A stretch of 64,000 nt of DNA from Datisca glomerata (GCA_003255025.1 QANY01013727.1:292179-356178); one strand, 5' to 3'. Numbered from the stretch's first letter, positions 23,019 to 34,698 are shown. Numbers and translations are program-made. The notes: a model not told the origin generated them from the sequence alone.

Positions 23019-23149
23019 GAAAATTAATTTTCTTCAACCTTCTAAGTTTGGAATCTTACTTTCAAATAACAATTTTACTTTTTCTTGTTTGAATTCCTGC
23101 TTAATACCCATTTTTTAATTTCTTAAATTATACGCAATTCTGTCTCTTT

Positions 23150-23164
23150 TGGTATCAAAGTCAA
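23150..23164 (+). promoter_or_regulatory. Pararetrovirus primer-binding site, right copy
   Basis: TGGTATCAAAGTCAA is a mutated copy of the site at 15188, and the homology extends to 23182. It closes the unit-length genome, giving terminal redundancy of about 37 bp. Confidence 0.75.
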
Positions 23165-23182
23165 ACCTAGAATGGTGTTTTA

Positions 23183-24511
23183 CCGTCTAGGAACGGTCAT
23201 GCCTCACCCTTTCCCTCACAAGCTTTAGCTTCTTAAGCAACTCGATAACTTAAAGCAACACGATTATCAAGTTTCTCCCATTGAATAGAGGACCACTAGG
23301 GTGACTCTAAACCATTCCTCATGCCACGATCAAGTTTTCGTTTGGGACCTTGAGAACGTTTCAATGTAAACGACTATCCCACTTAGTTTTTGGAAAAATG
23401 GGTTTTTCTTTGCTTTTTCAAAAATCATTACTCTTTATAAATTTGAAAAGCAAGTTTTAAAAATTATAAATTTTTTATAAAATTTAAATCTTAATTTAAA
23501 ATTTATAACTTTTATAAAATTTGTATTGTATTTAAAATTGATGCATGTACATGTTACATTTGGCATATTATTATTTCTATATGGCATGCTATATGAGGTG
23601 TGAGATTAATAATAAATCATTCATTCAAAATTAACCTCTCTATGACTCATTCTAATTACAACTCATAAAAAAATAATAAAAAAATAATTTAAAAAACTAT
23701 TCTTCATAGAGTCAGTAATTATCTCCGTCTCCATCAAGAAGTCCCACCAAATTGTAACTCTTCACCAAGGTCCAGTCATTTTTAAAATAATCTTCAAGCT
23801 TTGATCAAAAAATCTTTTTAATTAAAAAAAACTATTTTCCTAATTAAATAATCCCATTTAAATTAATTGATTTGATTATTCAAAAAAATTTAATCACTTA
23901 TCAAATTTGGGTAAAAGTCAATCAATTAATTCAATTTTAATTTTTAAAAAATTAAAATTGATAACTAACTTTTAAAATTCAAAATTCAAAATTCAAAATT
24001 GAAAAGATTCAAGATAGGATTACAGTTTTTGCGAAGCATCATAGGGATAGGGCAACACGGTATCCGGGCATATCACAAGGATTGCCGCCGGCAGTGGCAG
24101 CCGGATAGTCCTAGTGTCGCCATCGGTGCCACTACCACAGCGGACGACGGATGGCGTGGCGGCGATGATGTGGTGCGCGGACAGTGGACCTCAAATGCGT
24201 GTGGCTTCTCAAGATTCGTGCAGCTTCTCAGGATTCGTGTGACGATACGATTGGAACGTGTTCGCGACAGATTTACATGAAATTTAATGATACAACTCTT
24301 ATTAAATTAAATTATATAAAATCATATGCCACAATTTTGGCGTACATCAGTTCTAATATTATAAAAGAATACCTAGAGCCAATCGATCGAGATCCATTCA
24401 TAAAACACATTCAAACATATTTTGAATCTACCATACAAAATTATATGTCAATATCATCATATCCATCTATACATACATTTAGATTCAGAATATGCATATT
24501 CTCAAAACCAT
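23183..24511 (-). other. Copia leader, right half
   Basis: This is non-coding DNA between the pararetrovirus and the Copia 5' LTR. From 23400 to 24000 it is very AT-rich, with an aaattcaa short repeat near 23977-24000. From 24050 to 24260 it turns GC-rich. Open frames at 23999-24280 and 24184-24576 show no domain and run into the LTR, so they are not called genes. Confidence 0.5.
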
Positions 24512-24527
24512 CGGCTCTTATATCAGT
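24512..24527 (-). promoter_or_regulatory. Copia primer-binding site (degenerate)
   Basis: On the plus strand ggctcttatatcagt directly precedes the LTR. The intact form in plant Copia elements is ggctctgatacca. It marks the LTR at 24528 as the 5' LTR of a minus-strand element. Confidence 0.6.
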
Positions 24528-26364
24528 TGTTGGATCGGGTTTTAGATTTTGTAGAAAATTAATGAGCTATGATTAGTTCATGCACGGAATATCAAAAGTT
24601 TTTCATACAAATGTTTAATCCAATTAAACACAAAATCAATTAATGAACATGCATAATCATATAAACTTATTGAGAAAAGATTGAAATAATTTATACATTT
24701 TTAATTATTTGAGAATCTCTAATTTGGCGGGATCAATTTCTATCGTGCGCTCTTCATTCTTAGCAGAGCTATTAATTAATCATTACACCGACAACCACAC
24801 GTTAAAGTCAGAAATAAATCTCTCAAGGGTTTTTGTAGGAACTTAGTGTGAGCTCTCAAAATAACTGTTGAAATAGAAAATAATTTTTTTTCTTTTCCCC
24901 TACTGTGTAATTGGCGGCAAGTGTGTTGGGAGGAGAGAGAAACTTTTTTCTGCTCCGATTAACACACTTAGGGATAGAGATGCAATCCCTTATATTATAA
25001 AGCTGAAATTTTCATTCTCCCTGCACTGCGATGTGCGATTTTTACATCTCCCCTAAAGTTAAAATTGTGTCTAAATTCATTAGCCCAAAGTGATGAATTA
25101 AATTGATCCATATCAATTAATTAGTTATTTTATTTTATTTATTAATTATCCAATAATTAGAAAATAACAAAATAGTTAATTTTAACATTGATTTTTCTCT
25201 TCACGAATTTAGTAATGACACTCATCTTATATGGGGCTCCGAAAGTGTACATTGGTCCAAAACATGTTTTTGGTCTGACTATCATTGTTTCTCATTCATG
25301 TCCTTATGAACTACTCCTAAGACCGAATGAATTCTCACAAATAAAGCTATGTGATTCAAATACCCAACTAATTTATCTTCATAAATTCTCGACCGATTTA
25401 ATCACGACATTGTACTACTCTATTATAGGTCCGATGCTGAGTAAACTTTTGATTCATGCGCGCAACATTTTCTGTTGGCGCAAATAAACATTTATATTTC
25501 AAGGTCCACAAAATATTTTATGATATCATCATTCGTGAATATCAATAACAAGATAAGCATGTAAAACTGTCATTTTACCCCTCTAATTATTATTTCCTCA
25601 ACTCATTTATTGACTGTATCAGTGAAGTGTCTCATACAGATTAATAAAGTGTCTCATACAGATCATCATGTCTCATTCAATGACTCATGTCATTGAATAC
25701 CAAGCCCATTTTTTTTATTCACACATTTATCAATAAAGCATAAGGTGATATTGTTGCTTTTGCAATCTAACTACGAATTCCATATCTGTGAATCACGCAA
25801 CTCCAACATAGTTGAATCACAGTCCCAACAGCCGAAGTATTGTCCAGAAATTCGAACTCACTCTTTTGACCTATCAAAGATCGCAAGTAACTAAGTCAAG
25901 TTTCATATTCACCTTAGGATTAAGGTAATTACAAAAATACTCTTAAAGAGTAACAATTAGATTTAGAGCTAGATAAACAGTTTTGCTCTAAACTAATTAG
26001 TTACTGGTCTATTTAATATGTTTCATAACATATCTAGGTCAACTGTTAGAGTCTCCACTCTCATACTCCAAGATCGACATCATTTGGTTCAACCTAATAA
26101 CCGTAATTGAATTCGATTGTCTGGTCGATCGTAAGATTATGAATAACATTATGAACTATCTCAGAAGAGTTTGTCTAGAAGATCGCTCAGTCTTTACTCT
26201 TCTTACGTTAATAATAGTTTCAGAATTTAAGTAAATTACAAACACACTTTGATTAAAAAAAACTTTCATTTATTCATAAAATTCAGTAATACATAAATGT
26301 CAAAGAAATAATTTTTTACTTATAAATAGTTATTACACCCTATTTTATGGATATAATTCTAACA
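24528..26364 (-). repeat. Copia 5' LTR
   Basis: It begins TGTTGGATCGGG and ends TTCTAACA on the plus strand. It is homologous throughout to 9449-11108 but about 180 bp longer because of indels. The plus-strand open frame at 25188-25487 is within LTR sequence and is not a gene. Confidence 0.88.
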
Positions 26365-26369
26365 ATAAC
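26365..26369. repeat. Copia target-site duplication, right copy (ATAAC)
   Basis: It flanks the 5' LTR and differs from the left copy ATAAG at one base. Confidence 0.55.
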
Positions 26370-27999
26370 ACCAATACAATACGATATTAAAATCCCCGAA
26401 TCTTTGTAGAAGATAATTTTCTATCAAAGAAAGACAAATACACCCGTTTAATACTATTGCTAGCATTTTTTATAAGAGAGATAATAGGAAGGAAAAGAGA
26501 GAAGGAGGTGCCAGCTAGATATTTTAATTGGTCGCGTCATATTTATCGGTTACTGAGGTGCCAGCTAGATAAAAAAGTTAACGGTTCGTTTGGCGCCATG
26601 GACATAATATTGGCACAAGGTGTAGATTGAATTATTTTTGAAAGTTTAAGGTTTAAATGAAACTAACACCAAAGTATGGAAGACCAAAGTTTATTTTACC
26701 CTATATTTTTCTTAGTTTTGAATATCCTTAAAATCACATAATTATATATACTCGTGAATAAATTTAGATTGTCTCTTTTCAGTCAAACATGAGACAATAT
26801 TATCCGATTTGAATTTTGGCTCAATTAACTTGACATATATTTATATAATTTTTTCGTACCAAGTCGACCTCGGCAAGCTTTTTTATTCAACAGTTCAAAT
26901 CAGTCTATTATTGTATCCTATTTTGATCGACAAACAGAAGATCTAAATCCCTACTGAATTTATATGACTAAATCAATCGTATAATTTTTCTCACTATGAT
27001 TGACAGATGATTTTGTCAAATTTAGAGTAGTGTACTTTCATGCATAAATCCTTTTGAATATCGGGTGTTGTGGGTGTTTGCTGACAGCTTTTAGATGAAT
27101 TAAACACGTCAGGATTCCACTAGAAGGAAGACAGAGTTGGCCTGCTTTATAGAGCAGCTATGGTGTAGCAGGACCACGCTCAACATAAATTCTGTTGGAG
27201 ACCATCTGTTTGATTGACTTGGTTCATGTAAGGGAGGTTTGGGGCTCCGCAACTAAAAAATATCCTCCGGGAGTATCATGTCGGGCAGTCGGCTATGAGT
27301 GTGCGTCAGTGCCTTGAATGTCACTTGTATTTATTACGAGAGTCGTCAATTGCACTTAAATAAAATGTTAGTGCGAATGAAGGCATTCGATGGAACTTGA
27401 GAAATCTGACATTAATACCATCAGATTAACAAATCAACATTCTCTTTTCAAAACAAAGTGTCAATGCAAATGAAGGAACCCAACGTGAAAACTGATACTC
27501 AGAGTGCTTCTTTTATCCTTGGACTTTGTCCTAAATACCTCTATGGACTGAAAAAATAGAATGCGATTCATCCCGCGTAATATGTTCGACGTTTAAAATT
27601 GCCCGGCGAATGCATTGCTCTGTGGATGATCAGTTAACATTTAATTTCTCGTTGTATTCAACGACTTGAAAAACGTAGAATTTAAGATATGTTAGTAGCC
27701 GAAGAGACGCGAAAAGTAACTTTGCTTAACCTAGAGGAGTGTGCATGCTGTAAGCCAAAAGACGGGGAGGTTGATGAAACTCTAATTTCAATATTGTCAG
27801 TTCTATATTAAGTCAAGAATACTACTATTTAGTTTCCTTAAAATGAATGAACATAAGTGAACTAATTTAGATTTTTAATATTTCATTTTATCCGTTGCAA
27901 CTGAATTTAGTATTTATGTTTTTCCATATTATTTAATGCGGTGGAATTAAAAAATATGAAAAAAAAATGATTATTCTTTAATTTTTATTTATTTTAATT
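26370..27999. other. Gene-free DNA right of the Copia element
   Basis: I see no coding region here. An exact 16 bp direct repeat, gaggtgccagctagat, lies at 26505 and 26555. The 27060-27780 part has more even base composition than its surroundings and resembles organelle intron or intergenic DNA in texture, but I could not identify it. Confidence 0.4.
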
Positions 28000-28130
28000 T
28001 CAATTTTAATTACTTTTTAATGATTTATTATCTATAATCTATCATCCTTATCTTTATTATTATTATTATTGCACTAAAATGACATGTGACCTAATCACAT
28101 TGGCATTCAACTTGTTCATGTGAGCATCTC
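28000..28130. repeat. Left arm of a diverged direct repeat
   Basis: A TTATTATTATTATT tract followed by ...aaatgacatgtg..., ...ttggca... and catgtgagcatctcaa recurs, diverged, at 28780-28940 on the other side of the group II intron-like fragment. Confidence 0.65.
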
Positions 28131-28740
28131 AAAATACCCTTCTTCCTCAGTATCAAGTGATGTCTTAATATCATCAGCATCCAAACCATAATTTGACTCT
28201 GAAAAAGGACAACTTACTTTTCAATAATCACAAACCGAATCTATATCATCAAAATAGAGGGCATATGACTCTTTGCGCTACTATGAACTAGAAACAAAAA
28301 CGGTTGGCTAACATAAACTCAAAGATGCTAAGAAATCACACTTAGCACAGTTCATCAGATTGTTCAGAGGCTCCTTCCTATCTCGTGACTACTTCAACAT
28401 ATCAGTTGCCATTTGGAAGAAAACACATGCAGAGCAGTTTTATAAAAAGACTAGAGTATCTAAGAGGAAAACCAAGCAAAGACCTCCCCTTTCTTTGGTG
28501 GCCTCCTTCCTTGAAAAGAGTGAAAGTAGAATCAGAATCAGACAATCATTTAACTAGCACTAATCCCTTGTTTAACTGACATTGGGGAGAAGGGTGACCC
28601 CAAGAGCCGTATGATTCGGAAAGTCTCATGTGTGTTCGCTGGGAAGGGAACGACTACGTACTAGAGCTTCGACCAGCTATCATTGGTCAATTGCACTTTG
28701 TAGCCACCCCTTACCCTACCATTATTACATGATTATGAGG
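28131..28740 (+). other. Organelle-like group II intron 3' fragment (probable NUMT)
   Basis: Sequence at 28603-28638 reads agagccgtatgattcgga then aagtctcatgtgtgttcg, which fits domain V of plant organellar group II introns. The AGC-type catalytic strand and the CATG-bearing return strand are recognisable, but the canonical GTACGG of the 3' strand is GTGTGT. A mixed-composition stretch with broken open frames (28360-28579) precedes it. I infer a nuclear insertion of mitochondrial DNA; the source intron was not identified. Confidence 0.5.
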
Positions 28741-28779
28741 GTAAAAGACAGAAAGATCAAGACAACATATCAATTTTTT

Positions 28780-28940
28780 TTATTATACTTAAAATTTTAG
28801 TTATTTATTTATCTATTATATGTAATCCTTATCTTTATTATTATTGTTGGTTGTTGTTTATTATTTATTATTATTGTATTAAAATTACATGTGTAGCTCA
28901 AGCGGATTGGCAATCCAAGTTGTTCGTGTGAGCATCTCAA
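28780..28940. repeat. Right arm of a diverged direct repeat
   Basis: It is homologous to 28000-28130, with a TTATTATTATT tract, a ttaaaattacatgtg block and gtgtgagcatctcaa. The two arms flank the organelle-like segment. Confidence 0.65.
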
Positions 28941-29537
28941 GCAAATTAATACTATCTATATAAAAATAACATTTTTTATATATTTACATCACAATTACTA
29001 GTTAATTAAATTTGGAAGCAACTTCAAACACAAAATGTATTGTATTATCCTAAAGTAATTGTATCTTTCATAATAATATTAGTTGGTTGAATTTGGAAGC
29101 AACGTACATCAATGTATTGCATTTTAAAGGATGTAATTGTATCCAAAATAATGGTATTGTATATGTCAAGGTGAACAAAATAAATGCATGTATCATGTAA
29201 AAGTGATTTTCTATGATTATCGTTGATGTTCATTAGCCTGATATTTTAGATCGAGATATATTTTGATAATTTAATTATTGTTACATAAATTGTATAGATG
29301 AAAATATACTTGGAAGTCCTACTTTAGTTTGGAGTCAACAAAGAATTTCTTTGTTCGTCTTTTGACATCCGTCATCCTGAAATTTTTTTCCATATGCGGG
29401 GAAAGTATATCACATTTTTACATTAATTCTTAAAAAAATATTCTTAGGTCTCTATAAAATAGAATAAAAGTTCGGGTAGATGTACACACAAAAGGAGAGG
29501 AAAAATAGAAAGGGGGGAAGAAGTCTATTGCTAGTTC
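28941..29537. other. AT-rich gene-free stretch
   Basis: I see no gene or RNA here. A ttggttgaatttggaagcaac-like phrase recurs in shortened form near 29010 and 29085, suggesting a small local duplication. Confidence 0.4.
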
Positions 29538-29640
29538 TTAACTGCGCTACGGTAAGAACTCGATGACTTCTTGCTCATTTATTAGAAAAATTAACTGCGA
29601 TATGGTAAGAGCTCGATGACTTCTCGCTCATTTTTGTAAG
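29538..29640. repeat. 53 bp tandem duplication
   Basis: Two copies start ttaactgcg at 29538 and 29591 and share ggtaaga.ctcgatgacttct.gctcattt with few differences. Confidence 0.85.
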
Positions 29641-30109
29641 GGCGCTGCAAGAAAGCGCTCTTACCTCCCCTCCTTAGCTAGAAGGTTTTTCTGATAAAGC
29701 CTCTTGCCTCTTCGCTCGCCTAAGAACATCTGCTCTCATTCACTTACCTACCTTCCTGAGAAGGAAAGACAGTTTCAATGAATCTAGCTTATTGCATAGC
29801 TTGAAGCTTGAATCTTATTTTTCAATCTAGCTTATTACACTGCTAGAATCTCGTCTGCTCTAAGACCTCCACATTACTTCATCTTTCTCTTCCTTCTCCT
29901 TTTCTTCTTAGGGGTTTTCATCTAGCATGTTCTCTTCCTTCTAGCCGGAAAAAGAGCTCTTTTTTTATCCTAGGGCTAAGACAGTTGGCATGTTGCATGT
30001 TTTAGTTTTACTTCTAAAAGGCATTTGACTTCGTGGATATTAATAGTCTGAATATTGTTGAAGTTTCAAAGGTGTGTTGGTATAGAATTCGCTCATATCT
30101 TTCATCCTA
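29641..30109. other. Unassigned, pyrimidine-rich stretch
   Basis: CT-rich DNA has short recurring phrases (aatctagcttattgca and aatctagcttattaca near 29780 and 29825). No coding potential is recognised. Confidence 0.35.
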
Positions 30110-30660
30110 CTCTCTAAGCATCATCAACGGGTCATGACGAGACGTCCCGGTCTAAAAATTTTTGGGCCCGTTCTGGTCCTGTCCCGCCCGACGGGACGTT
30201 AACTAGTGAACGGGAAGGATCGTCCCACCTCAGAATAAAAACCTTATCCTGGTCCCGTCTTGTCGGATTGAGATTTAGAACGAGCCCTTAGGACGATCTT
30301 GGGACGGGACAATGATGCATTACACTACGCAGTGCAACAACTCTGCCCAGTAGTGTTGAATGCAACATTATCATTTTTTTTAAAACAACTATTTTTCAAA
30401 CTAATATATTTAAAAAAAAAACTAAATTTTAATATGAATATATTTATGCGAGCCTAAGTACGGGTCCGAGTTTGAGATTTACAAAATCAGATCGCGGACG
30501 GGTTCGAGTTGGACAAAAGTCTTGGCCCGGTTAAAAGATTTGATCCCAATCCTAGCCCAAACAGATTCAGAACGAGACAGAAATCTCAAAATTGAGGTTT
30601 GGGATGAGATTGGTCCCGACGAGACTGAGACGAAATCGGACAAAGATTATGAGTTCAAGT
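30110..30660. repeat. GC-rich block with cgggac/gtcccg subrepeats (possible hAT-like MITE)
   Basis: Many copies of gtcccg, cgggac and cccgtc in both orientations cluster at 30145-30320 and again, weaker, at 30465-30640, with an AT-rich middle. Such subterminal repeat clusters are typical of some non-autonomous hAT elements. I could not define TIRs or a target duplication. Confidence 0.35.
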
Positions 30661-31678
30661 TATTTTGATGAGGCTTACGACTCTCTCAGCAGATGCTATG
30701 ATATGACGATGTAATCATGTTCGAGAGATAAGTTTACCCTAGATAGTTGACATAAGCAATTTTTTGTGACTTAAAATAGGATAAGGTTATTGTCATTTCG
30801 ATTTCAAATATGATAATCTCATTTTTGTCATAACTTTTATCTAATACTTTATACTAATGCCTAGGCATTTCCACCCATAATTACACATATTTTATTTATG
30901 GATAATATATTACTCATTTTCTTTTACAAATTTACAAACACAGATAAAGTTACTGTATAAATTTTTAGCTATAACAAAATAGTGTTTTCCGATATTAAAA
31001 CAATATAGTTGAGATAATTTAGTTTAAAAATTAATTCAAATACTTTCTTAATTATATAGCTTGATCATTAATGTTTATATATTGTCTCCATAAAATGGTT
31101 ATATATCAATGATTTGACAAAGAAATGGTTATATCCAATGTGAATTTCTTGAGAAAAAGCATGCAGTATCTAAAGCATGTTATGTTCACATGTATTAAAT
31201 ATAGATAACATATCTATAGTCATTTTTCTACAATTTTCAAATTTAATATTTAGAAGTCACATCTATTTTGAATTACAAATTGTTAACAAAATTTCTTCCC
31301 TTTAATTAAGCAATAATATCTGTAATAAAATCCAAAAATTTTATACTTTAGAACCTACAATATGATATATGAGATAGATATATAGCCTAAAATATATATG
31401 ATAATGCATATACGAAAGTTACAACCTCTAAGAAACGTGTTTTATAACATCATTATAACTAAATTTGAACTAATTTATTTACTTCAATTTTTTACTTAAT
31501 GTAAATTAAATTTGTGGACGAATAATGGTTTGAAAATACAACATACACACCGCACGTGATCTACGGCTAGTACATACAAAAGCTAGCCAACGCCACCCTT
31601 TACCAATTAACAATTAGTAAACTCACTGACTACGACAAATAACATCAATTAACAAAAAGTTATAGAACAATTAGCATA
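30661..31678. other. AT-rich region downstream of the receptor kinase
   Basis: This is the 3' flank of the kinase gene. I see no other gene, RNA or repeat here. Confidence 0.5.
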
Positions 31679-34600
31679 TTACCGGCCATAGATATCAGTT
31701 ACCGTAAAATAGCTAATGGAACTTCTGCTATGGCTTTGTTGTGAGGACCTTGAATCCATGTCACTCGGCCTTAAGACGAACGCAGGTTGGTTTGGAGTAG
31801 GAAGTTCCATAATTTCACTATTCAGCATTGAAAGAACAGTAGACATGGAAGGTCTGTCTTTTGCATATTCTTGCACACATAAAAGACCCACATGAATACA
31901 TCTCAGTATCTCCATTTGGTTCAATGGATCAAATACTTCTCTGCCTATTAAAGCCGCAATTTCACCTTCAACCCACAATTTCCATGCCTGAGAATGATTA
32001 AGAAATTTCAACGAACATCACGCCAGCTATTAATGGAGATTTAGCTTTAAATAAGTTGGGTAATAATTAGACTTACAAGCTCTAGAAGGCTTGAAGATTG
32101 CTCATCATGATGAAATCCTGAATTTCTTTTTCCACTAACAATTTCAAGTAGGAGAACACCATAGCTGTAGACATCCGATTTTTCAGAAAATCGACCTTTC
32201 ATTGCATATTCAGGGGACATATAGCCACTAGAATTTATCAGAGAAACAACCAAGTCAATTAAAACAAGCAGCAAAGAAATAGAATCTGACGAAAGTAGAA
32301 ACAGCTACTTACTAAGTACCCACTACTCTTCTTGTATTTGCTTGTTCTTCTTTGCTGCAAAAAATTCTAGCCATGCCAAAGTCTGAAATTTTCGGGTTCA
32401 GTTCCTCATCTAGCAGGATATTACTTGCCTTTAAATCTCGATGTATAATCTTCAACCTCGAATCTCTGTGAAGGTAAAGAAGACCTCGAGCAATTCCTTC
32501 AATAATATTGAAGCGTATTCTCCAGTGTAAAACTTTTTGTTTGGTTGGATCTACATGAACAATATTGAAGGAAATGAGAGATAAATAACATGATTTGCAG
32601 GAAAAAGTTGAAGGAAAGAGTCGTAAAGACATTAACAAGAACTTACCAAAGATAAATGAGTCTAAACTATTGTTAGGCATGAATTCATATATCAACATCT
32701 TTTCTTCTTTCTTAATACAACAGCCAAGTAGCCTTACTAGATTTCGATGTTGAAGTTTGGACAGCACTGTCACCTCATTCGTAAATTCTTCTATACCTTG
32801 TCCAGATGCTCTTGAAAGTCTTTTTACTGCTATTTCTTGTCCATCAAATAATTTTCCCTGCAAACAATCGATATTCACCAATTACCTTTCAACCTAAGTG
32901 GAAAAGCAGAAAACCTACTGCCGAAAGATTAGAACCCTACCCTGTAAACCGGACCGAAACCACCCTCACCAAGCTTGTTTCCAAAATGAAAACAGTTTGT
33001 TGCAGCTGCCACTTTCTCAAAATCAAAAAGTGGCAGCTCGTTGAGTTTAACTTGGTTTAAGTTGTCACCATATGTCCCTACTATTTCAGATTAGTAGAAG
33101 TTAGTAAATTAAGAGAAACGGGCCAAATGCTATGTATATGTGTCGCTAATCGATGGGGAGATTACCTCTTCGTTTAGCCATCCATCTCCATGAAAAGTAT
33201 AAGCAGATGACAATTATAAGAACTCCTATAGTCACAGTAACCGAAACAATCACTTTTATGTCTTTAGCTTTAGTTTTATCTGCAAATTACAGAAGGAAGA
33301 TATTTTCACCAAATAAAAACACATGGGGAGATGGGAGTTAAGTAAAAAATTGAAGGACAAATGAGTTTGTCGCCATATAATAGATAAGAATAAGTTACCA
33401 CCGAGTTCGGAATATGCCAACCGAAGGTAAAGATTGGCTCCACCATAGGAGAATTGTTGTATATCAACTAAGCTTCTATTCCACCGCATACAACCAATCC
33501 CAGTTTCATAAGCATAGGCCATACAGGAACAGTTTAGCAAACACTGGGTTCTACAATGAACTTCTGAAGCAGTTGACCACTCTGGAAAATATGGTACTTT
33601 AATCATTTCAAGTTTTAAAAACCCATCTTCTAGTCCTGCTTCAACACTAGTATTCTTCACCTTCTCACACTTCAATTCTGTCCTCCTTACACATCCACTA
33701 CTCCAATTTCCTCTATTCCATTCTTGTACATTCTTGGGCTCAAACCCACTCAAACAGCTACAAATTGGTGAGTTCTGAGCATTGCAGATTCCGAATTCTC
33801 CACATTTTCCATATACATCACACTCATTATCTATGGTCATCCACCCAATTCCCCAATCATTAATCTTGCTGTCCCAATACTTTTGTATATAGTTACCATT
33901 GTGATTCAGTACGATATCGAAAGATAAAGGATCATAAGTATCAGCAACAGATAGATAGTAAGTTCCATCTTCAATTACAAGGCTAAACCCGTAGAGATAC
34001 ACAGATATCATATTTGGAATTCCAATGAATACCTGACTGTTCCATGGACCAGATCTCCAATATGTATTAGTGTCTTTCCAAACAACAAGCTCGGGAAGAT
34101 TGTGAGGATGAAGACCCACAGAAAAACTCCCAACAGAGGGATCAGATGGACTTTTCCAAGATGTCAACTTCACTTTTTCATTTGTTCTTGAGTTTGTGCT
34201 TATTTTCATCTTGGGCAAGTAATAATCAGATGGGTGTTTGAAGCTTTCCCATAAAACCACCCCCGTAGTTGAATCTTTCAACACAAAGTTCCCTGAATCT
34301 AAAAGCTGAGCTGTTCTGTCGACTGCAGAGTTAGACTTAGAAACATTAGAAGACCAAAGAATCTCATTCTTATTCAGTCCATCTAACACAACCAGATTGC
34401 CCTCGGTGGATATTGTCAAAACCCCAGAAGAGTTAGTTAGGGGTTTGTTCCTATTAGCCACCCAGATGATAGTATTCACTGTAATTTGATTATACCAAAT
34501 CCCAGCATAGCGATTAGTGGAATTTATTGGGCTGAAAAATCCCAATTTGAAAACACTTCCACTGGAGACGATAGAATCAGGGTCTGTGATGAAGTTAGCA

Positions 34601-34698
34601 GATGTAATAGTGTCTATAGAAGTTCCAAGCTCTGAAAAGCATGAAAAGAAAAGGAGAAGAAGAAAAACTAACAAAATTGAATTTCTGACGAGATCCAT
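31679..34698 (-). CDS. G-type lectin S-receptor-like serine/threonine-protein kinase, 7 exons
   Basis: The exon model on the minus strand is 34698-33399, 33279-33166, 33080-32941, 32857-32647, 32550-32313, 32227-32077 and 31987-31679. All introns are GT-AG, phases agree, and the 2463 nt give 820 residues. The order is a signal peptide (about 1-27), B-lectin domain (about 30-150), S-locus glycoprotein region, EGF-like Cys cluster near 290-325, PAN/apple domain (about 340-425), one membrane helix in exon 2 and a kinase domain. The kinase keeps GEGGFGPVY (509-517), Lys530, HRD with Asp627, and DFG (645-647), so it looks catalytically competent and of RD type. The C-terminal tail TVTDIYGR fits the family. 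It should act at the plasma membrane in recognition or defence signalling; the ligand is unknown. The exon structure matches the S-domain RLK family, and no lesion is seen. Confidence 0.95.

Larger units (their letters stand above)
15184..23182 (+). mobile_element. Endogenous caulimovirid (plant pararetrovirus) copy, about 8 kb
   Basis: In plus orientation it contains a tRNA-Met primer-binding site, movement protein, coat-protein region with CCHC knuckle, aspartic protease, reverse transcriptase, RNase H, a C-terminal region, a TATA promoter and then a second primer-binding site. The two PBS regions share about 37 bp, ttttggtatca through gtgttttac. The copy therefore represents one unit genome linearised at the minus-strand priming site. 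This family has no integrase, so entry into the chromosome was passive. The frames are riddled with stops and the RT, protease and knuckle sites are damaged, so the copy cannot make virus. The genus was not determined. Confidence 0.9.
9449..26364 (-). mobile_element. Copia-type LTR retrotransposon (minus strand) with nested pararetrovirus
   Basis: Two clearly homologous LTRs in the same orientation (9449-11108 and 24528-26364) bracket Copia domains in the order Gag, CCHC, protease, GAG-pre-integrase, integrase, RT, RNase H when read on the minus strand. A PPT abuts the left LTR and a degenerate tRNA-Met-type PBS abuts the right one. The total is about 16.9 kb, of which about 8 kb is an endogenous caulimovirid placed in the leader on the opposite strand. 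The coding region is full of stops, and the protease, knuckle and RT active sites are mutated. Confidence 0.88.

Noticed and set aside
23999..24576. GC-rich open frames in the Copia leader
   Set aside because: They overlap the PBS and LTR, show no domain and fit untranslated leader sequence.
28360..28579. Overlapping 64-65 codon frames resembling an intron-encoded maturase tail
   Set aside because: No maturase motif could be confirmed; the frames are reported only as part of the group II intron-like fragment.
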